NCBI GenBank assembly: GCA_006503475.1
Contig: RSEH01000048.1
Location: 123,513-187,512, forward strand
DNA length: 64,000 nt
Reading direction: 5' to 3'
Source: Stentor roeselii
Lineage: Eukaryota > Ciliophora > Heterotrichea > Heterotrichida > Stentoridae
Within the stretch, counting starts at the first letter, position 1. Each line of letters starts with the position of its first letter. Below are positions 27,895 to 37,771 of the stretch, in pieces. Under the pieces are notes generated by a model. That model was not told where the DNA came from and ran no database searches. It saw nothing but the letters and a program-made list of their open reading frames with translations. The translations under genes and the position numbers were made by a program.

Positions 27895-29550
27895 ATGATA
27901 AGACCTCAAAATAGTCTGACTCCATCAGCCTTCAGCTTAGAAGAAATCCTGAAGTGCATGATTTGCTTTGAAAAGTGCGTCGACGCGCGAATGTGTCCTA
28001 ATTGTTCAAAACTCTGCTGCAAAACCTGCATCCGCAAATGGCTGACAGAAAATCGTTCTCAATGCCCTCACTGTCGCGGCTCGCTTCGGCCTGAGCAGCT
28101 GGTGTCCTGTCGGTTCATTCAAGATCTCAATCAAGCCATTGAAACCTTGTCAGTTCCCAGGCCGGACCCAATTGAAAAGTGCCTTCAACATGACTGCCCG
28201 CTTAACTACTTCTGCAGCACTTGCGCAAGGGCAGTCTGTTCGGACTGTGCAATGTTTTCTGCTGAGCACAAAGGACACGAGTTTAAACATTTGAATAGTG
28301 TTTACAATCAGCATCTTCAAGAAATCAACTCTGAGTCGAAAGTTCTGGTTAAAAGAATTAATGAGTTAGAAGCTGTTTTGGACTCATTGGATGTGAATAT
28401 TGAGAAGATCAAGGCAGTTAAAAGTGAAAAAAGCAGGGAAATGACTCAGTGCTTTGAACAAATGGTTAATAGACTTGATGAGCAGCTTAGGGTTAAAACT
28501 TTTGAATTGGGGAAGAAACGAGAAATGATTTGTGATGAGATTAAAAAAATGAAGAGTCTTCAGACTGATGTTGACAAGGAACTCGCCCTGGTCAGTAAGA
28601 ACAAGTTGATTGTAAAAAGCAATGATTTGGTTCGAAAATTACAAGAATTTAAAGAAGTTGATGTGAATAAGTTCGATGTTCAACAGTTCAGTTGTGAGTT
28701 CAAATCAGAAGTCGTCCCTCAATATGTCTCTGGAGTTTTTGAACTTAAAGAATTCAGCAAGGCACAGGGCACTGTTGAGGTCGTTTACAGTGAAGTCCTT
28801 GATTATAATGGACTTTTGTGGAGACTTAAAGTTTACCCTAACGGCAACGGGGTCGCGAAAGGCACTTACCTCTCAGTCTTCCTTGAGCTCTTGAAAGGAT
28901 ATGGCGATTCAGCAAAATATGACTATAGGGTTGAAATGGTCAATCATCAAGACCTTGCCCAGCAAGTGATTCGGGAATTCGCTTCAGAATTCGAAACTGG
29001 AGAATGTTGGGGATATAATCGTTTCTTTAAAATTTCTTTGTTGAAAGATGAGGGATATCTGACGGATTCTGATACTTTAGTTATGAAATTTTATGTCAGG
29101 GCTCCGAGTTATTTTCAGCTTTATAAGGATCAGAAAAATTATATCAAGTACTTGCAGGATAAGGAAAATTCTTATAAGTCTAAACTTGCTGAATTCATGG
29201 AAAAAATAGAAGAGTTTGGAGATAATAGAATGATAGAAGATGGAAAAAATGAAGAGGTTTCGAAGGAGTATACACCGAATCCTCCTCATGAACTTAGTAC
29301 TGTCATGCAGAAGTACTTGATGAGTCCCCCTGATGATGATAGTTCGGATGAGTTGACTCCTGTTAATATTGACTGGACGCAGATTCAGGATATGCCAGAT
29401 TTTAATAATTACTCAGACCTCACAGGAAACGACCCAGAAAGTCCCGAAAACCAAGAAGTTCAAAGTCAGGAGTTCTGGCCCCTAGAGTAATACCTAATCA
29501 GTGAAAACCTCATCCAAGCCATCGAGTCAATCCAAGCCTCCTTGAAATAA
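27895..29550 (+). CDS. TRIM37: TRIM37-like RING/B-box/coiled-coil/MATH E3 ubiquitin ligase, one 15-nt intron
   Basis: Exons 27895-29486 and 29502-29550 give 546 residues. The RING (CMICFEKCVDARMCPNCSKL, then CCKTCIRKWLTENRSQCPHC) has the spacing and wording of TRIM37. A B-box (CLQHDCPLNYFCSTCARAVC) follows, then a coiled coil (about 140-260), then a MATH/TRAF domain (about 275-405) with YNGLLWRLKVYPNGNG and NRFFKISLL. An acidic, Ser/Pro-rich tail ends the protein. The last intron replaces an apparent stop (EFWPLE*) with PLDENLIQAIESIQASLK. In animals TRIM37 limits ectopic centriole assembly and acts on peroxisome import; here a basal-body quality-control role is inferred. Confidence 0.9.
29487..29501 (+). 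other. 15-nt spliceosomal intron
   Basis: It reads GTAATACCTAATCAG. The TAA at its 5' end looks like the TRIM37 stop. Removal adds 16 in-frame codons and ends at TAA 29548-29550. A at position 10; it differs by one base from the intron at 29639. Confidence 0.82.
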
Positions 29551-29564
29551 TTAATAACTCTAAA

Positions 29565-30482
29565 ATGGAGCCGGAAAGTCCAATCGAAGAAATCCTGATC
29601 AAGTCAGTCCAAGGCGATGACGAGTTAGAAGAACTAATGTAATCCCTAATCAGCAAGAATCTTGAAGAACAATGCAAAATAAGTGAAAAAGCCGGAAACT
29701 TCTTAGAAGCCGACAAAGTCTACTCCCGGATCCAGGAGTTAAAAAAGCAGGTCCAAAAAAGAAAACAACTGGCGCTTCACTCACGTCAACAACAAGAAAC
29801 TCAAGACCTAGAAGCAGCTTACGAAGAAGAACTCACAGCGCACAACTCACAATGGCAAGAAAAGCTCGGAATGTTTAAACAAAGCTGCAAAGATGCAGAA
29901 GACCAGTTGATTCAAAAGCAAACTGAAGAGTTTTCAACTACGAAGCAAGCTTTAGAAGAGTCTATACCTGTGATACCGAAACATTCTCCTGAACTTTTAA
30001 ATCTCAAGCGGATTCAAGACACGCTTGTCAGGAATAAAGAGTACAAAGAAGCGCATTTCGTACAACAGCAGATGATTGAACTAGAAGAAAAACTTAAAGT
30101 CACTTGGGGAGTCGACAGAGAAAATAAAATAATGCAAGGATTAGCGGTTTTGACGAAAAAGCAGGAAAATGAAGTCTCTTCGTTTAAACAAAAACTACTC
30201 GCTGGAGCTGAAGAACTGAAAAAAATGAGGGCTGTGGAATATGAAGGAATTGTTAAGAAGTACCAGAATTTAAGGAAGGAAATGAAAATCACGCATAATT
30301 TAGAGAAAAATCGATTTGAAGGGAAACATACAACTGGATGTGGCACTTTCAAGACTGACTTGAACCAGTCCTCAAGAGCGATTTTTAATGTCAGGGCTTA
30401 TAGACCTGGAACTTCTGAGGGCAGAAGTTTGATTTCTAATGCCTCGATTAAAAGCTTCAGCTCGCCGAATGGAAAAGTGTAG
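29565..30482 (+). CDS. Coiled-coil protein, 300 aa, one 15-nt intron
   Basis: Exons 29565-29638 and 29654-30482. The start MEPESPIEEILIKSVQGDDE lies 14 bp after the TRIM37 stop. The first exon is only 74 nt, so a plain frame search would start the protein about 100 residues late. After splicing (EEL|IKNLEEQC), residues 30-220 are rich in Glu, Lys and Gln with heptad spacing; they include a UVR-like segment (KRIQDTLVRNKEYKEAHFVQ). The tail is Ser/Arg-rich. I recognise no catalytic domain. The UVR-like pairing motif (LK..KD.LV...EYE.A) recalls protein-interaction helices of ciliary proteins (inference). Confidence 0.78.
29639..29653 (+). other. 15-nt spliceosomal intron
   Basis: It reads GTAATCCCTAATCAG and carries an in-frame TAA. 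Removal joins the 74-nt first exon to the long second exon in frame. A at position 10. Confidence 0.86.
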
Positions 30483-30670
30483 CTAATTATTTATATTGGC
30501 AAGTTTAATGAAAGCTTTCAATTTTATAGGTTTTGAATCATTAATATTTAAAGTTATAGTTTTTTTCATTATAGGACTTTTGATGAGGATTGTTGAGTGA
30601 ATAAGGTTTTCCACTGTAATTCCATGAATTCATTCTTGATGTTAGTTTAAAAAAACAGAAATTTTTATAA

Positions 30671-33600
30671 ATGGATATCGCAGATGATGAATCGTATTTC
30701 TTGTTCAAATCAAAAGAACCTGTCACTGTCGACATGGTTGGCGAGATTTCCCCTGAGAAGATCTCAAAACTTAAAAAAAGCTTATTCGAGTTTTTCCTGT
30801 TAATAAGCAGCAGCTGGGTTAAAAAAAATCTGACAAAAATCAGAAATATTCTCGCGTATTGTGGAATAGGTTTTAAACAACTGCAATTTCAATCACTGGT
30901 CCTTCTTTCAACAACAAAAAAACAGTCATCGTACTATGATAGGCTAGTCGAAAGTATTCTCAATTATATCAGGTTTGACTTGTGTTTTATTCAATACACA
31001 AGTCAAGTCGCTTTGAACTCCTTTTGTCTTAGCGTGATTTTTTTGATGGTTTTTATTTTTTTAGTGGTTTTCTTCCAAATTTACACGAAAAAAAGAATTA
31101 TGACTAAAGTTTTTGTTGTGATTTTTGGAAGTTTGATCTGGGTCATTGAGAATTACTTGATGATCCCGGTAGTGATATATTCAACGATTTATATAAAGCA
31201 CTCTTGGCTCGCTTTTGATGATTTTGTGTCGGTTTATGATAGAAACTTGGTTTTTGATTATAAATTAGGCATTTTTTTCTTGCTTCAGTTGATTTTTTTG
31301 TACATTTTGTTAATATTAAACACCATTTTTAACTATACTTCAGCTTATTCTTATGAAACTGCTTATTCAAGGGCTCATTCTGTGGTTTCATTGAAGCAGA
31401 TCTCGTTTTTGTTCTTTTTAAGCATGGCTCATATCCTGGTGTCGAAACTTTACTTTTTGTATATCAGCATCTTAGTAGGAATTTTCATGGTTTATAATTA
31501 TTTGTATTATATGCCCTATTATTCAAATTTCGATAATTTGGTTGACTCAGGTCTTTGGACTACCTTAACTGTGAGTTCGATACTCTCTCTCGTTAATGAA
31601 TTTATGCCTGGTGGGTTTGAAACGGTTATTTGTTTGGCGTTGATGCTTCCATTCATTTACTTCATACTATGGACGAAGTTGAAAGAAAACCTAAACAAAA
31701 GATCAAATCTAGCAGATGACTCCCCTTACATAAGTGAGCTGAAAATAAGAAAACTTTGTTACATGAAAAAAGAAATCAACGAGTCAACCATCCAAGAAAT
31801 CAGAGAACTCTTCAACGAATACACAAAAAGGTTTATCGAATTCAAACTTTTATTCATCTGGGAATGCAATTTTGAGTTAAAATATTCCCCGAGTTCAGCA
31901 CTGGCAATGATGAAGCTGCTTAAGTCAGTTTTCGCTGAAAAACGACCAGATTTCTTGAAAAAGCCTAAAAATATCTTTAAGAGTTTTCCTGACATCGAAA
32001 GCCAGTTTTTCTATTACAAGCTTTATAAAAAAATCAACGAATCTAATGGAATCAAAGACTTTTCCTTGTTGAAGTACCTAAAAAATTACTCAAAGTCTAA
32101 TAAACTTGACTACCAAGCATGTAGAAAACTTATCAACCTCATTGACTGCAATTTAGAAAGTCTTCGATATAATGATAAAGAAATTGCTAAAAAGGTTCTT
32201 GAGTTTTCAGAAGCGATTCAAGTGAAAGACTCAACTCTTTCCAGATATCTAAAAAAATATAATGATGAGTCGGACTACCTTTCTCAGTATAAAAATTTCA
32301 AAGAACAGCTTTTTTATTCAAATGATCCTAATAGCAAGTCTCAACAAGACAAAAGACGAGAGAGTTTCATCGACAAGCTAATGGGTTTCAACTCAGAGCA
32401 AAAAGTAGCGAAACTAATAATCAGCGGTTCTCCAAAAGAAGTCGGCAAAATAATCTACTTGAACCGAAACTGTTTAGACTTACTAGGTGCGAACTCATCA
32501 GCTGAAGTCCTAGGAAGAAACTTCACATTCATAATCCCAGCGCCTTACGACCATGTCCATTGCGACATTCTTCAAAAATTTTTACTATTCGGTCAAAAGA
32601 CTGACTTACGAAGAAACCATTTGATTATCACCGACATCGAAGGTTATTCCCTTGAAGTTTCAATGCACATGAGCATCGCTTTTCACTCTCAAGTTCCTTA
32701 CTTTGTATTAGACCTGGTCCCGAAGTCTCCAAAAGAATGCATCGCGTTTTTAGACCAGGATGGAAAAATTCTTTGTTTTTCTGAAGAGCTGAACATGATA
32801 ATCAAGCCAAATTTCAAGTATATCCAAGAGTTACTTCCTTGCATTGACAAGTATTTTGAAAGATATTCGACGAATCAGTGTTTTTTTTATCAGGAAAATG
32901 GAACCAATGAATTACTGAAAAGAGTTGAAATCGATATTGATAAAGTAAAGTTCAACATTTTGTACTTTTTTGAAGATGAATGTTCTTTCAAGTTTAACCA
33001 TCAACTGCATAATATTCCGATTAGGTTCAGCAGGCAAAATTCGATTTTAATCAAATCCCGGACGAGAGAATCTGAAGGAATCAGGTCAAAAAAGTCTTCT
33101 TTTGTGAAGAGAAAAGTGAGGACTAATGAAGTAGTTAATGACAAGATTCGGGTGAAACTTTCTGACAATTCTTCAAAAATCGAGAAATTTTCTAGTATTT
33201 TATTGTTAAGTCAAAAAATCATCTTTTGTTCCTTGGCGGTTTTAGTTCTTGCTTTTACTATTTCAGAGATGTCGATCACTGACAACCAGAAGCTTTGTGA
33301 GATCATGAATAAAATAGGCCTGATTCGCTTTTCCCTGACAGAAATCTCGAAAAATACGAGATCTGCTCAATTAAATCGAGAAGGTGTTGAAACTTTTTAT
33401 GATTTTAATACTTATCTCTCGTTAATTGTCAACAGTTCTGAGCTAATTGAAGAAAGTTTGGATGATCTTAAAAGTTACTCGAAAGTTTATCCTATAATCA
33501 CTCGTTTTAAGGACTTTCGACTGGTTGTTACTCGGTATTTGAATGGATACTACTTGCAAGAACCTGCGAATTTGTATCAATCACTGTTAGAAGTGTCTAC

Positions 33601-34783
33601 TTCAGCGAAAATGTTGGTAAATTCTAACTTTTCAGATGAAGTTTCATTGTTTTTCATTTATAACAACTGCTTTCAAAGGATTTTCTCTGCTCTAAACAGT
33701 TCGGCATATAAAAGTCTTGAAGGAATGATGATGAAGAGTAGCGATGTTTATGAATTTATCAGATCTATCAAGTCAATCCTGTTCATTCCGTTGTTTATAC
33801 TAGCGGTTTTGAGTGTTGCTGTTCTGATAGTCCTGGAAAAGGTGAACATCCAGCAATGGGAGGCCATCAGCAATATCTCAACAACTCAACTCCAGATAAT
33901 TCGCAGTAAAGCAATAGAAAGAGTGAAAAACATTCACTCAAATGAAGAGATTTTAGATGTTTTTGTGACGAGAAAGGCAAAACTTTATTGTAAATGCTGG
34001 AAACGTTATGTTTTTTGTACTGCATTACTTTGTAGCTTTGTTATTTTGTATTATATTGTCACTGCAAATGCCATTGAAAAGCCACTTTCTTACATCATTC
34101 ATATGAAACTTAATCATCGCTTTTGGGGAGGACTGAGAAGGTCGCTGCTGAGCCGGTCTTTTATCTGGGCAAGAGAAAGTCAGATGGCGATTTTAAATCA
34201 TTCTTACTTCAACTTGATCACTGATTATGTATCGCTTGGGTCCTTTAGTGATTTCTTTGAAAAAGAGACAAATTTGGTTTTAGACATTCAAAAATATGAC
34301 TATCTTCAAAGCTTGGAATTGAAGGCGATGGACTTGGACTATGGATATTATTTTAATTATATGTCGAAAGACGGGTGTCTCCTCAGTGCAACTCAGAATT
34401 GCTCATTACTCGCTATTTCAAAAGGAATCCATTTAGCTATTCTGGGTCAACTCAATGACTTACATACTTTAATTGACAAGCCTTTAAACCCAAGCCTTTT
34501 GAAAAACTTGGAATTTAATAACAACCTTCTCCTGGCCTCAATAAAACTCGCAAATAAAGAGCATGAATCAACAAGCAACAAATACTTCTCTATTTTCAGC
34601 AACTATTTTATAGTAGCCTGTTCATTTTGCCTTTGTTTTCTCTTACTTTTTTATCATATTCTCCAGAAACCATCAGTTTTATCTCTAAAAACCAATCTAT
34701 TAAGCAGAAATCAGATGATTCTAATGTTTCAAGAAACACTTCAAAACAAATCAACTTCATTAAACTCCACATCAAATCATTAA
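30671..34783 (+). CDS. Large multi-pass membrane protein with PAS domain
   Basis: 1370 residues, single exon. The N-terminal third holds about eight to ten hydrophobic helices (about residues 115-345, for example VIFLMVFIFLVVFFQIY). A soluble region with a PAS fold follows (about 575-700, with NRNCLDLLGANSSAEVLGRN and FIIPAPYDHVH). The C-terminal half has four more helices (near 855, 1040, 1115 and 1330). The same layout is common in ciliate membrane PAS proteins of the TmcB type. PAS domains sense small ligands, redox state or light, so a membrane-linked sensor is the best guess. There is no kinase or cyclase domain, so the output is unknown. It is tail-to-tail with CDC14 (13 bp). Confidence 0.85.
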   Translation: MDIADDESYFLFKSKEPVTVDMVGEISPEKISKLKKSLFEFFLLISSSWVKKNLTKIRNILAYCGIGFKQLQFQSLVLLSTTKKQSSYYDRLVESILNYIRFDLCFIQYTSQVALNSFCLSVIFLMVFIFLVVFFQIYTKKRIMTKVFVVIFGSLIWVIENYLMIPVVIYSTIYIKHSWLAFDDFVSVYDRNLVFDYKLGIFFLLQLIFLYILLILNTIFNYTSAYSYETAYSRAHSVVSLKQISFLFFLSMAHILVSKLYFLYISILVGIFMVYNYLYYMPYYSNFDNLVDSGLWTTLTVSSILSLVNEFMPGGFETVICLALMLPFIYFILWTKLKENLNKRSNLADDSPYISELKIRKLCYMKKEINESTIQEIRELFNEYTKRFIEFKLLFIWECNFELKYSPSSALAMMKLLKSVFAEKRPDFLKKPKNIFKSFPDIESQFFYYKLYKKINESNGIKDFSLLKYLKNYSKSNKLDYQACRKLINLIDCNLESLRYNDKEIAKKVLEFSEAIQVKDSTLSRYLKKYNDESDYLSQYKNFKEQLFYSNDPNSKSQQDKRRESFIDKLMGFNSEQKVAKLIISGSPKEVGKIIYLNRNCLDLLGANSSAEVLGRNFTFIIPAPYDHVHCDILQKFLLFGQKTDLRRNHLIITDIEGYSLEVSMHMSIAFHSQVPYFVLDLVPKSPKECIAFLDQDGKILCFSEELNMIIKPNFKYIQELLPCIDKYFERYSTNQCFFYQENGTNELLKRVEIDIDKVKFNILYFFEDECSFKFNHQLHNIPIRFSRQNSILIKSRTRESEGIRSKKSSFVKRKVRTNEVVNDKIRVKLSDNSSKIEKFSSILLLSQKIIFCSLAVLVLAFTISEMSITDNQKLCEIMNKIGLIRFSLTEISKNTRSAQLNREGVETFYDFNTYLSLIVNSSELIEESLDDLKSYSKVYPIITRFKDFRLVVTRYLNGYYLQEPANLYQSLLEVSTSAKMLVNSNFSDEVSLFFIYNNCFQRIFSALNSSAYKSLEGMMMKSSDVYEFIRSIKSILFIPLFILAVLSVAVLIVLEKVNIQQWEAISNISTTQLQIIRSKAIERVKNIHSNEEILDVFVTRKAKLYCKCWKRYVFCTALLCSFVILYYIVTANAIEKPLSYIIHMKLNHRFWGGLRRSLLSRSFIWARESQMAILNHSYFNLITDYVSLGSFSDFFEKETNLVLDIQKYDYLQSLELKAMDLDYGYYFNYMSKDGCLLSATQNCSLLAISKGIHLAILGQLNDLHTLIDKPLNPSLLKNLEFNNNLLLASIKLANKEHESTSNKYFSIFSNYFIVACSFCLCFLLLFYHILQKPSVLSLKTNLLSRNQMILMFQETLQNKSTSLNSTSNH

Positions 34784-34796
34784 CTCTAAAACTTAG

Positions 34797-36035
34797 TTAC
34801 TTATGAAAAGGCGACCTGTTTTGTTTTAAACTTGCAGGTGTCAGATTTCTTGGAGGCGTTCTTGTCTGATAGCCTAAAATTCCTTTAGCAGGTCCATTGC
34901 TCGAAGTCCTCTGGCCTGCCAAGAAAGGACTGACAGGCGAGTTTTGGTTCTGTTTTTTTGCATTGACCAGTCTTTCAGCTTGTCCAGCATCTCCATAAAC
35001 CGAGATAAACTTTTCTTCAGGACTCATAGTGATCGACTTGTCACGTTCCCGATACTCTTCTCCCCATCTTCTACATTTACTTTCCATTTCCACCAGATAC
35101 TGTTGCTGAGGTCCTAAAACACTTCCAGGTCTACAAAGCCTGGCATATCCAATAAACAAAGGTGCAGGAAAATTGTGATGTTTCATCGCATAACACCCTA
35201 TAAGTGTGCCAGTCCTTCCTAGTCCCGCTTTACAATGAACAGCAACTCCTTTTTCCTTTTCCGAAATAGCTAAAAATTCATGTACAATATTTTCACTCGG
35301 TACACTTCCGTCAACGAAATAAAGATCATAATGTCTGATTCCCAGTCTTCTGAACCTTTCAGCGTCATAAGTGATATTATTCAGCCTGACAACAGCAGTG
35401 ACTCCGATTTGATGAAATAAAGGCGCGTAGTCCTCAGGTGTCCAGACCTTGAACCCTTCAGAGTCAGTGGAAGTGGGCGAAGGACATGCAAAGGCGAGCA
35501 TTTTATTTGGAATGATCCAGTTCCAGTCACCGTTTTCCACTTTTTCATAAAACTCGTATTCACGTAAGTTGAAACTCCTCAAGTTAAACCAGCTGAGTCT
35601 TACAGCGTATTCAAGTCCAGCCAAAACATGAAACAAAGAACATTTATAAGTGCATCCTCCATATCCCGCATCTCTAAAATCAGGAAAACTCGGAAGACTC
35701 GAAAAGACTTCAAAGGACTCCTGCGCTGAACGGTCAAGGACGAGGATTTGAAAAGCGCCCATCAAGTACGCCGCATTGACTCGTTTCTGGGGAAGAAGAG
35801 ATGTGTAATGGTAAATTTTGTAATTTGAGTAAAGCTGGTTCTTGAGCAGTCGCTCGAGTTCTATGCAGAACTTGTAAGTCATTCCTAGGTTCAACGGGCC
35901 GAAATCAGAACAAAAGGGCTGGTAGACCAGTTCGTTGTCGATGCAGAAGTAATAAGAACTGGCCTGGTTCTTTGGAGGGGTCTTGTCTGAGATCCAGAAA
36001 AGCTTGTTAGGGATGATTTCAACCGCAGAGTTCAT
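34797..36035 (-). CDS. CDC14: CDC14-type dual-specificity phosphatase
   Basis: 412 residues from the ATG at 36035 (MNSAVEIIPNKLFW). An in-frame ATG at 36245 would add 70 residues but overlaps the divergent tectonic gene and does not look like CDC14. The N-terminal DSP-like domain (SDFGPLNLGMTYKFC) is followed by the catalytic domain with the P-loop HCKAGLGRTG (Cys268) and the general-acid region around residues 235-245 (YFVDGSVPS). CDC14 removes phosphate from CDK sites (pSer-Pro) at mitotic exit. In ciliates and oomycetes it is also linked to basal bodies and cilia. The tail after residue 340 is Asn/Pro/Ser-rich. It is divergent from the tectonic gene across 36 bp. Confidence 0.93.
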   Translation of the reverse strand: MNSAVEIIPNKLFWISDKTPPKNQASSYYFCIDNELVYQPFCSDFGPLNLGMTYKFCIELERLLKNQLYSNYKIYHYTSLLPQKRVNAAYLMGAFQILVLDRSAQESFEVFSSLPSFPDFRDAGYGGCTYKCSLFHVLAGLEYAVRLSWFNLRSFNLREYEFYEKVENGDWNWIIPNKMLAFACPSPTSTDSEGFKVWTPEDYAPLFHQIGVTAVVRLNNITYDAERFRRLGIRHYDLYFVDGSVPSENIVHEFLAISEKEKGVAVHCKAGLGRTGTLIGCYAMKHHNFPAPLFIGYARLCRPGSVLGPQQQYLVEMESKCRRWGEEYRERDKSITMSPEEKFISVYGDAGQAERLVNAKKQNQNSPVSPFLAGQRTSSNGPAKGILGYQTRTPPRNLTPASLKQNRSPFHK

Positions 36036-36071
36036 TTTTAAGGTATTAACTGAATAGGGATAATTTTTATT

Positions 36072-37706
36072 ATGTTTTTGTTTTTTACTTTGGCGGCTTT
36101 CGCAAGTGCTACAGAAAGTAATGATATTGCTGATCATGTTGATGTTGATCAGTGCATCTGTGACTTGACTAGGTACTCTTGTGATTCTTTTTGTTGCTGT
36201 GATTCTGAATGCATTTCTCAGGTCGTTCAGACCTGGCAGGACCAAGACTTATGTGAAGCTGAAAAGTTTACAAGTTACTCACGACTTTACTGTTACAAAA
36301 AAGGGAAGTTTTTCCAGGAAAGTACTGAAAAAGACACGATCGATCCTTTATTTAAACTTCTTTGTGTGCAGTATAACAATGCACCTGACTGGGGAATATA
36401 CCATGAGTTAATAGACGACTCTAACAGTTACTCTTCAGATGTGATTGAAAAGTTGAAGGAAAAGACTTATTATCCAAGTAAACTTTTCTTTGCGGATCCT
36501 GCATCGTCTGAGTCTTCTTTATCCCCTGGAGACAAAATGAGGGTCGTTTATCTCCAGGACGAAAATGATTGGCAACCTTTGAACGGCTTCTGGGTCCTGC
36601 CCACTTCCAACTCTGCTGGACTCTGTGACTTTGCCTCACCTGTTCGGTGGATGTTGTCCCAGGCGGCAAGGACTTGCCGAGTTGATGAAGAACTTGAAGC
36701 TGCTTGTTCGACTTATTTTGACATCAGCAAGTACTCTGATATTGAAGTGTCGTCATTGAAAATGATTGACTATCTAAAGGGAGTTGGGGTCACTGTCAAG
36801 AAATGGTTTAAAAGAGTTGATAGTCAAGATAGTCCTTTCTCTGGCAAAGATATCATCACCTCGTTTTCAAAGGGAAAGTGCTCCAATGCTGTGGTTCAGG
36901 CGGACTTCAGGGTCTTTTCGAATGCGGATATGAATGGGGTTGAAAGTATTGAAGTTGATTTGATTGTGCAGGACTTAACTTCTAATAATGTCACTCAAAG
37001 CTTTTCTGTTAAGTTCTTTACTTCGACTGATGCGAAAGAGTTATCAGGAAATCCTGGATATGTGAAGGGAAAACCTCTGATCACGGGAAAGACAGTTGAT
37101 GGAAACATTGAAATTTTAAGTAATTTCACGATATTCGGAATTGACTCAGAAGGCAAATGTGAAAAATCTTCAGTTTTTTACTCGAAGACGGTGAACTACG
37201 GTCAAGACACACTTATTTCATGTTTCAAGTCTTTTGACTCTTTAGAAAGCTTTTGTAAAACTGAGAATTTAGAAAGTCTAGAACTTTTCACCGGTGCAAG
37301 TATCACTCACATCGCAAAATACGGGAATATCGACACCTCAAAATCAGATGACTGGGTAAAGATCTCTTCAAGTGACATGCCAAGTGCGTCTTTCTCTGAA
37401 AATTCCTGCACTTTGCCTACTTTGCTGGTGTTTGACGTGCTTTTCACCCAAGTAGGTCCTTATTCGAACCCTCAAGACAAGATCGTTTACGTTCGAAAGT
37501 CGTTTAAAACCTCGACTTTAACGGAAGGTTCTTCAAAAAGGTTGTTATTCGGAGTTTCTTTCAACTTCATCCACTATGATGAAGACTTTGACCCCTACAC
37601 GCCTGACACTTCTTCTTCTGTTCGAACTACTCCTGATGACGTGGTTTATGTGGTTCGAAGTCATGCTTTAGTCCTTTCTTTAATTGTCTTACCTCTTCTC
37701 TTCTAA
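36072..37706 (+). CDS. TCTN: Tectonic (transition-zone protein)
   Basis: 544 residues. A signal peptide (FLFFTLAAFASATES) is followed by the tectonic hallmark near residues 29-48 (CICDLTRYSCDSFCCCDSEC). The body then resembles the tectonic domain (FASPVRWMLSQAARTC, CSNAVVQADFRVFSNADMNG). A hydrophobic C-terminus (ALVLSLIVLPLLF) is either a TM helix or a GPI signal. Tectonics are part of the MKS/B9 module at the ciliary transition zone, which gates membrane proteins entering the cilium. Which paralogue (TCTN1, 2 or 3) cannot be told. It is divergent from CDC14 and 65 bp upstream of VPS35. Confidence 0.88.
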   Translation: MFLFFTLAAFASATESNDIADHVDVDQCICDLTRYSCDSFCCCDSECISQVVQTWQDQDLCEAEKFTSYSRLYCYKKGKFFQESTEKDTIDPLFKLLCVQYNNAPDWGIYHELIDDSNSYSSDVIEKLKEKTYYPSKLFFADPASSESSLSPGDKMRVVYLQDENDWQPLNGFWVLPTSNSAGLCDFASPVRWMLSQAARTCRVDEELEAACSTYFDISKYSDIEVSSLKMIDYLKGVGVTVKKWFKRVDSQDSPFSGKDIITSFSKGKCSNAVVQADFRVFSNADMNGVESIEVDLIVQDLTSNNVTQSFSVKFFTSTDAKELSGNPGYVKGKPLITGKTVDGNIEILSNFTIFGIDSEGKCEKSSVFYSKTVNYGQDTLISCFKSFDSLESFCKTENLESLELFTGASITHIAKYGNIDTSKSDDWVKISSSDMPSASFSENSCTLPTLLVFDVLFTQVGPYSNPQDKIVYVRKSFKTSTLTEGSSKRLLFGVSFNFIHYDEDFDPYTPDTSSSVRTTPDDVVYVVRSHALVLSLIVLPLLF

Positions 37707-37771
37707 TCAAAGTACTTAATTACCAAGGCTCTAAGGAGAATAATTAAACAGTTCAGACCATTGGTGAAATA

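Noticed and set aside
34783-34800. A 15-nt GT-AG segment (GTAACTAAGTTTTAG) at the end of CDC14 as an intron
   Set aside because: Position 10 is T, unlike every supported intron, and splicing would run the frame antisense through the PAS gene.
36036-36245. A 70-residue N-terminal extension of CDC14 from an in-frame ATG at 36245
   Set aside because: It overlaps the first coding exon of the divergent tectonic gene, is not CDC14-like, and the family start fits the ATG at 36035.
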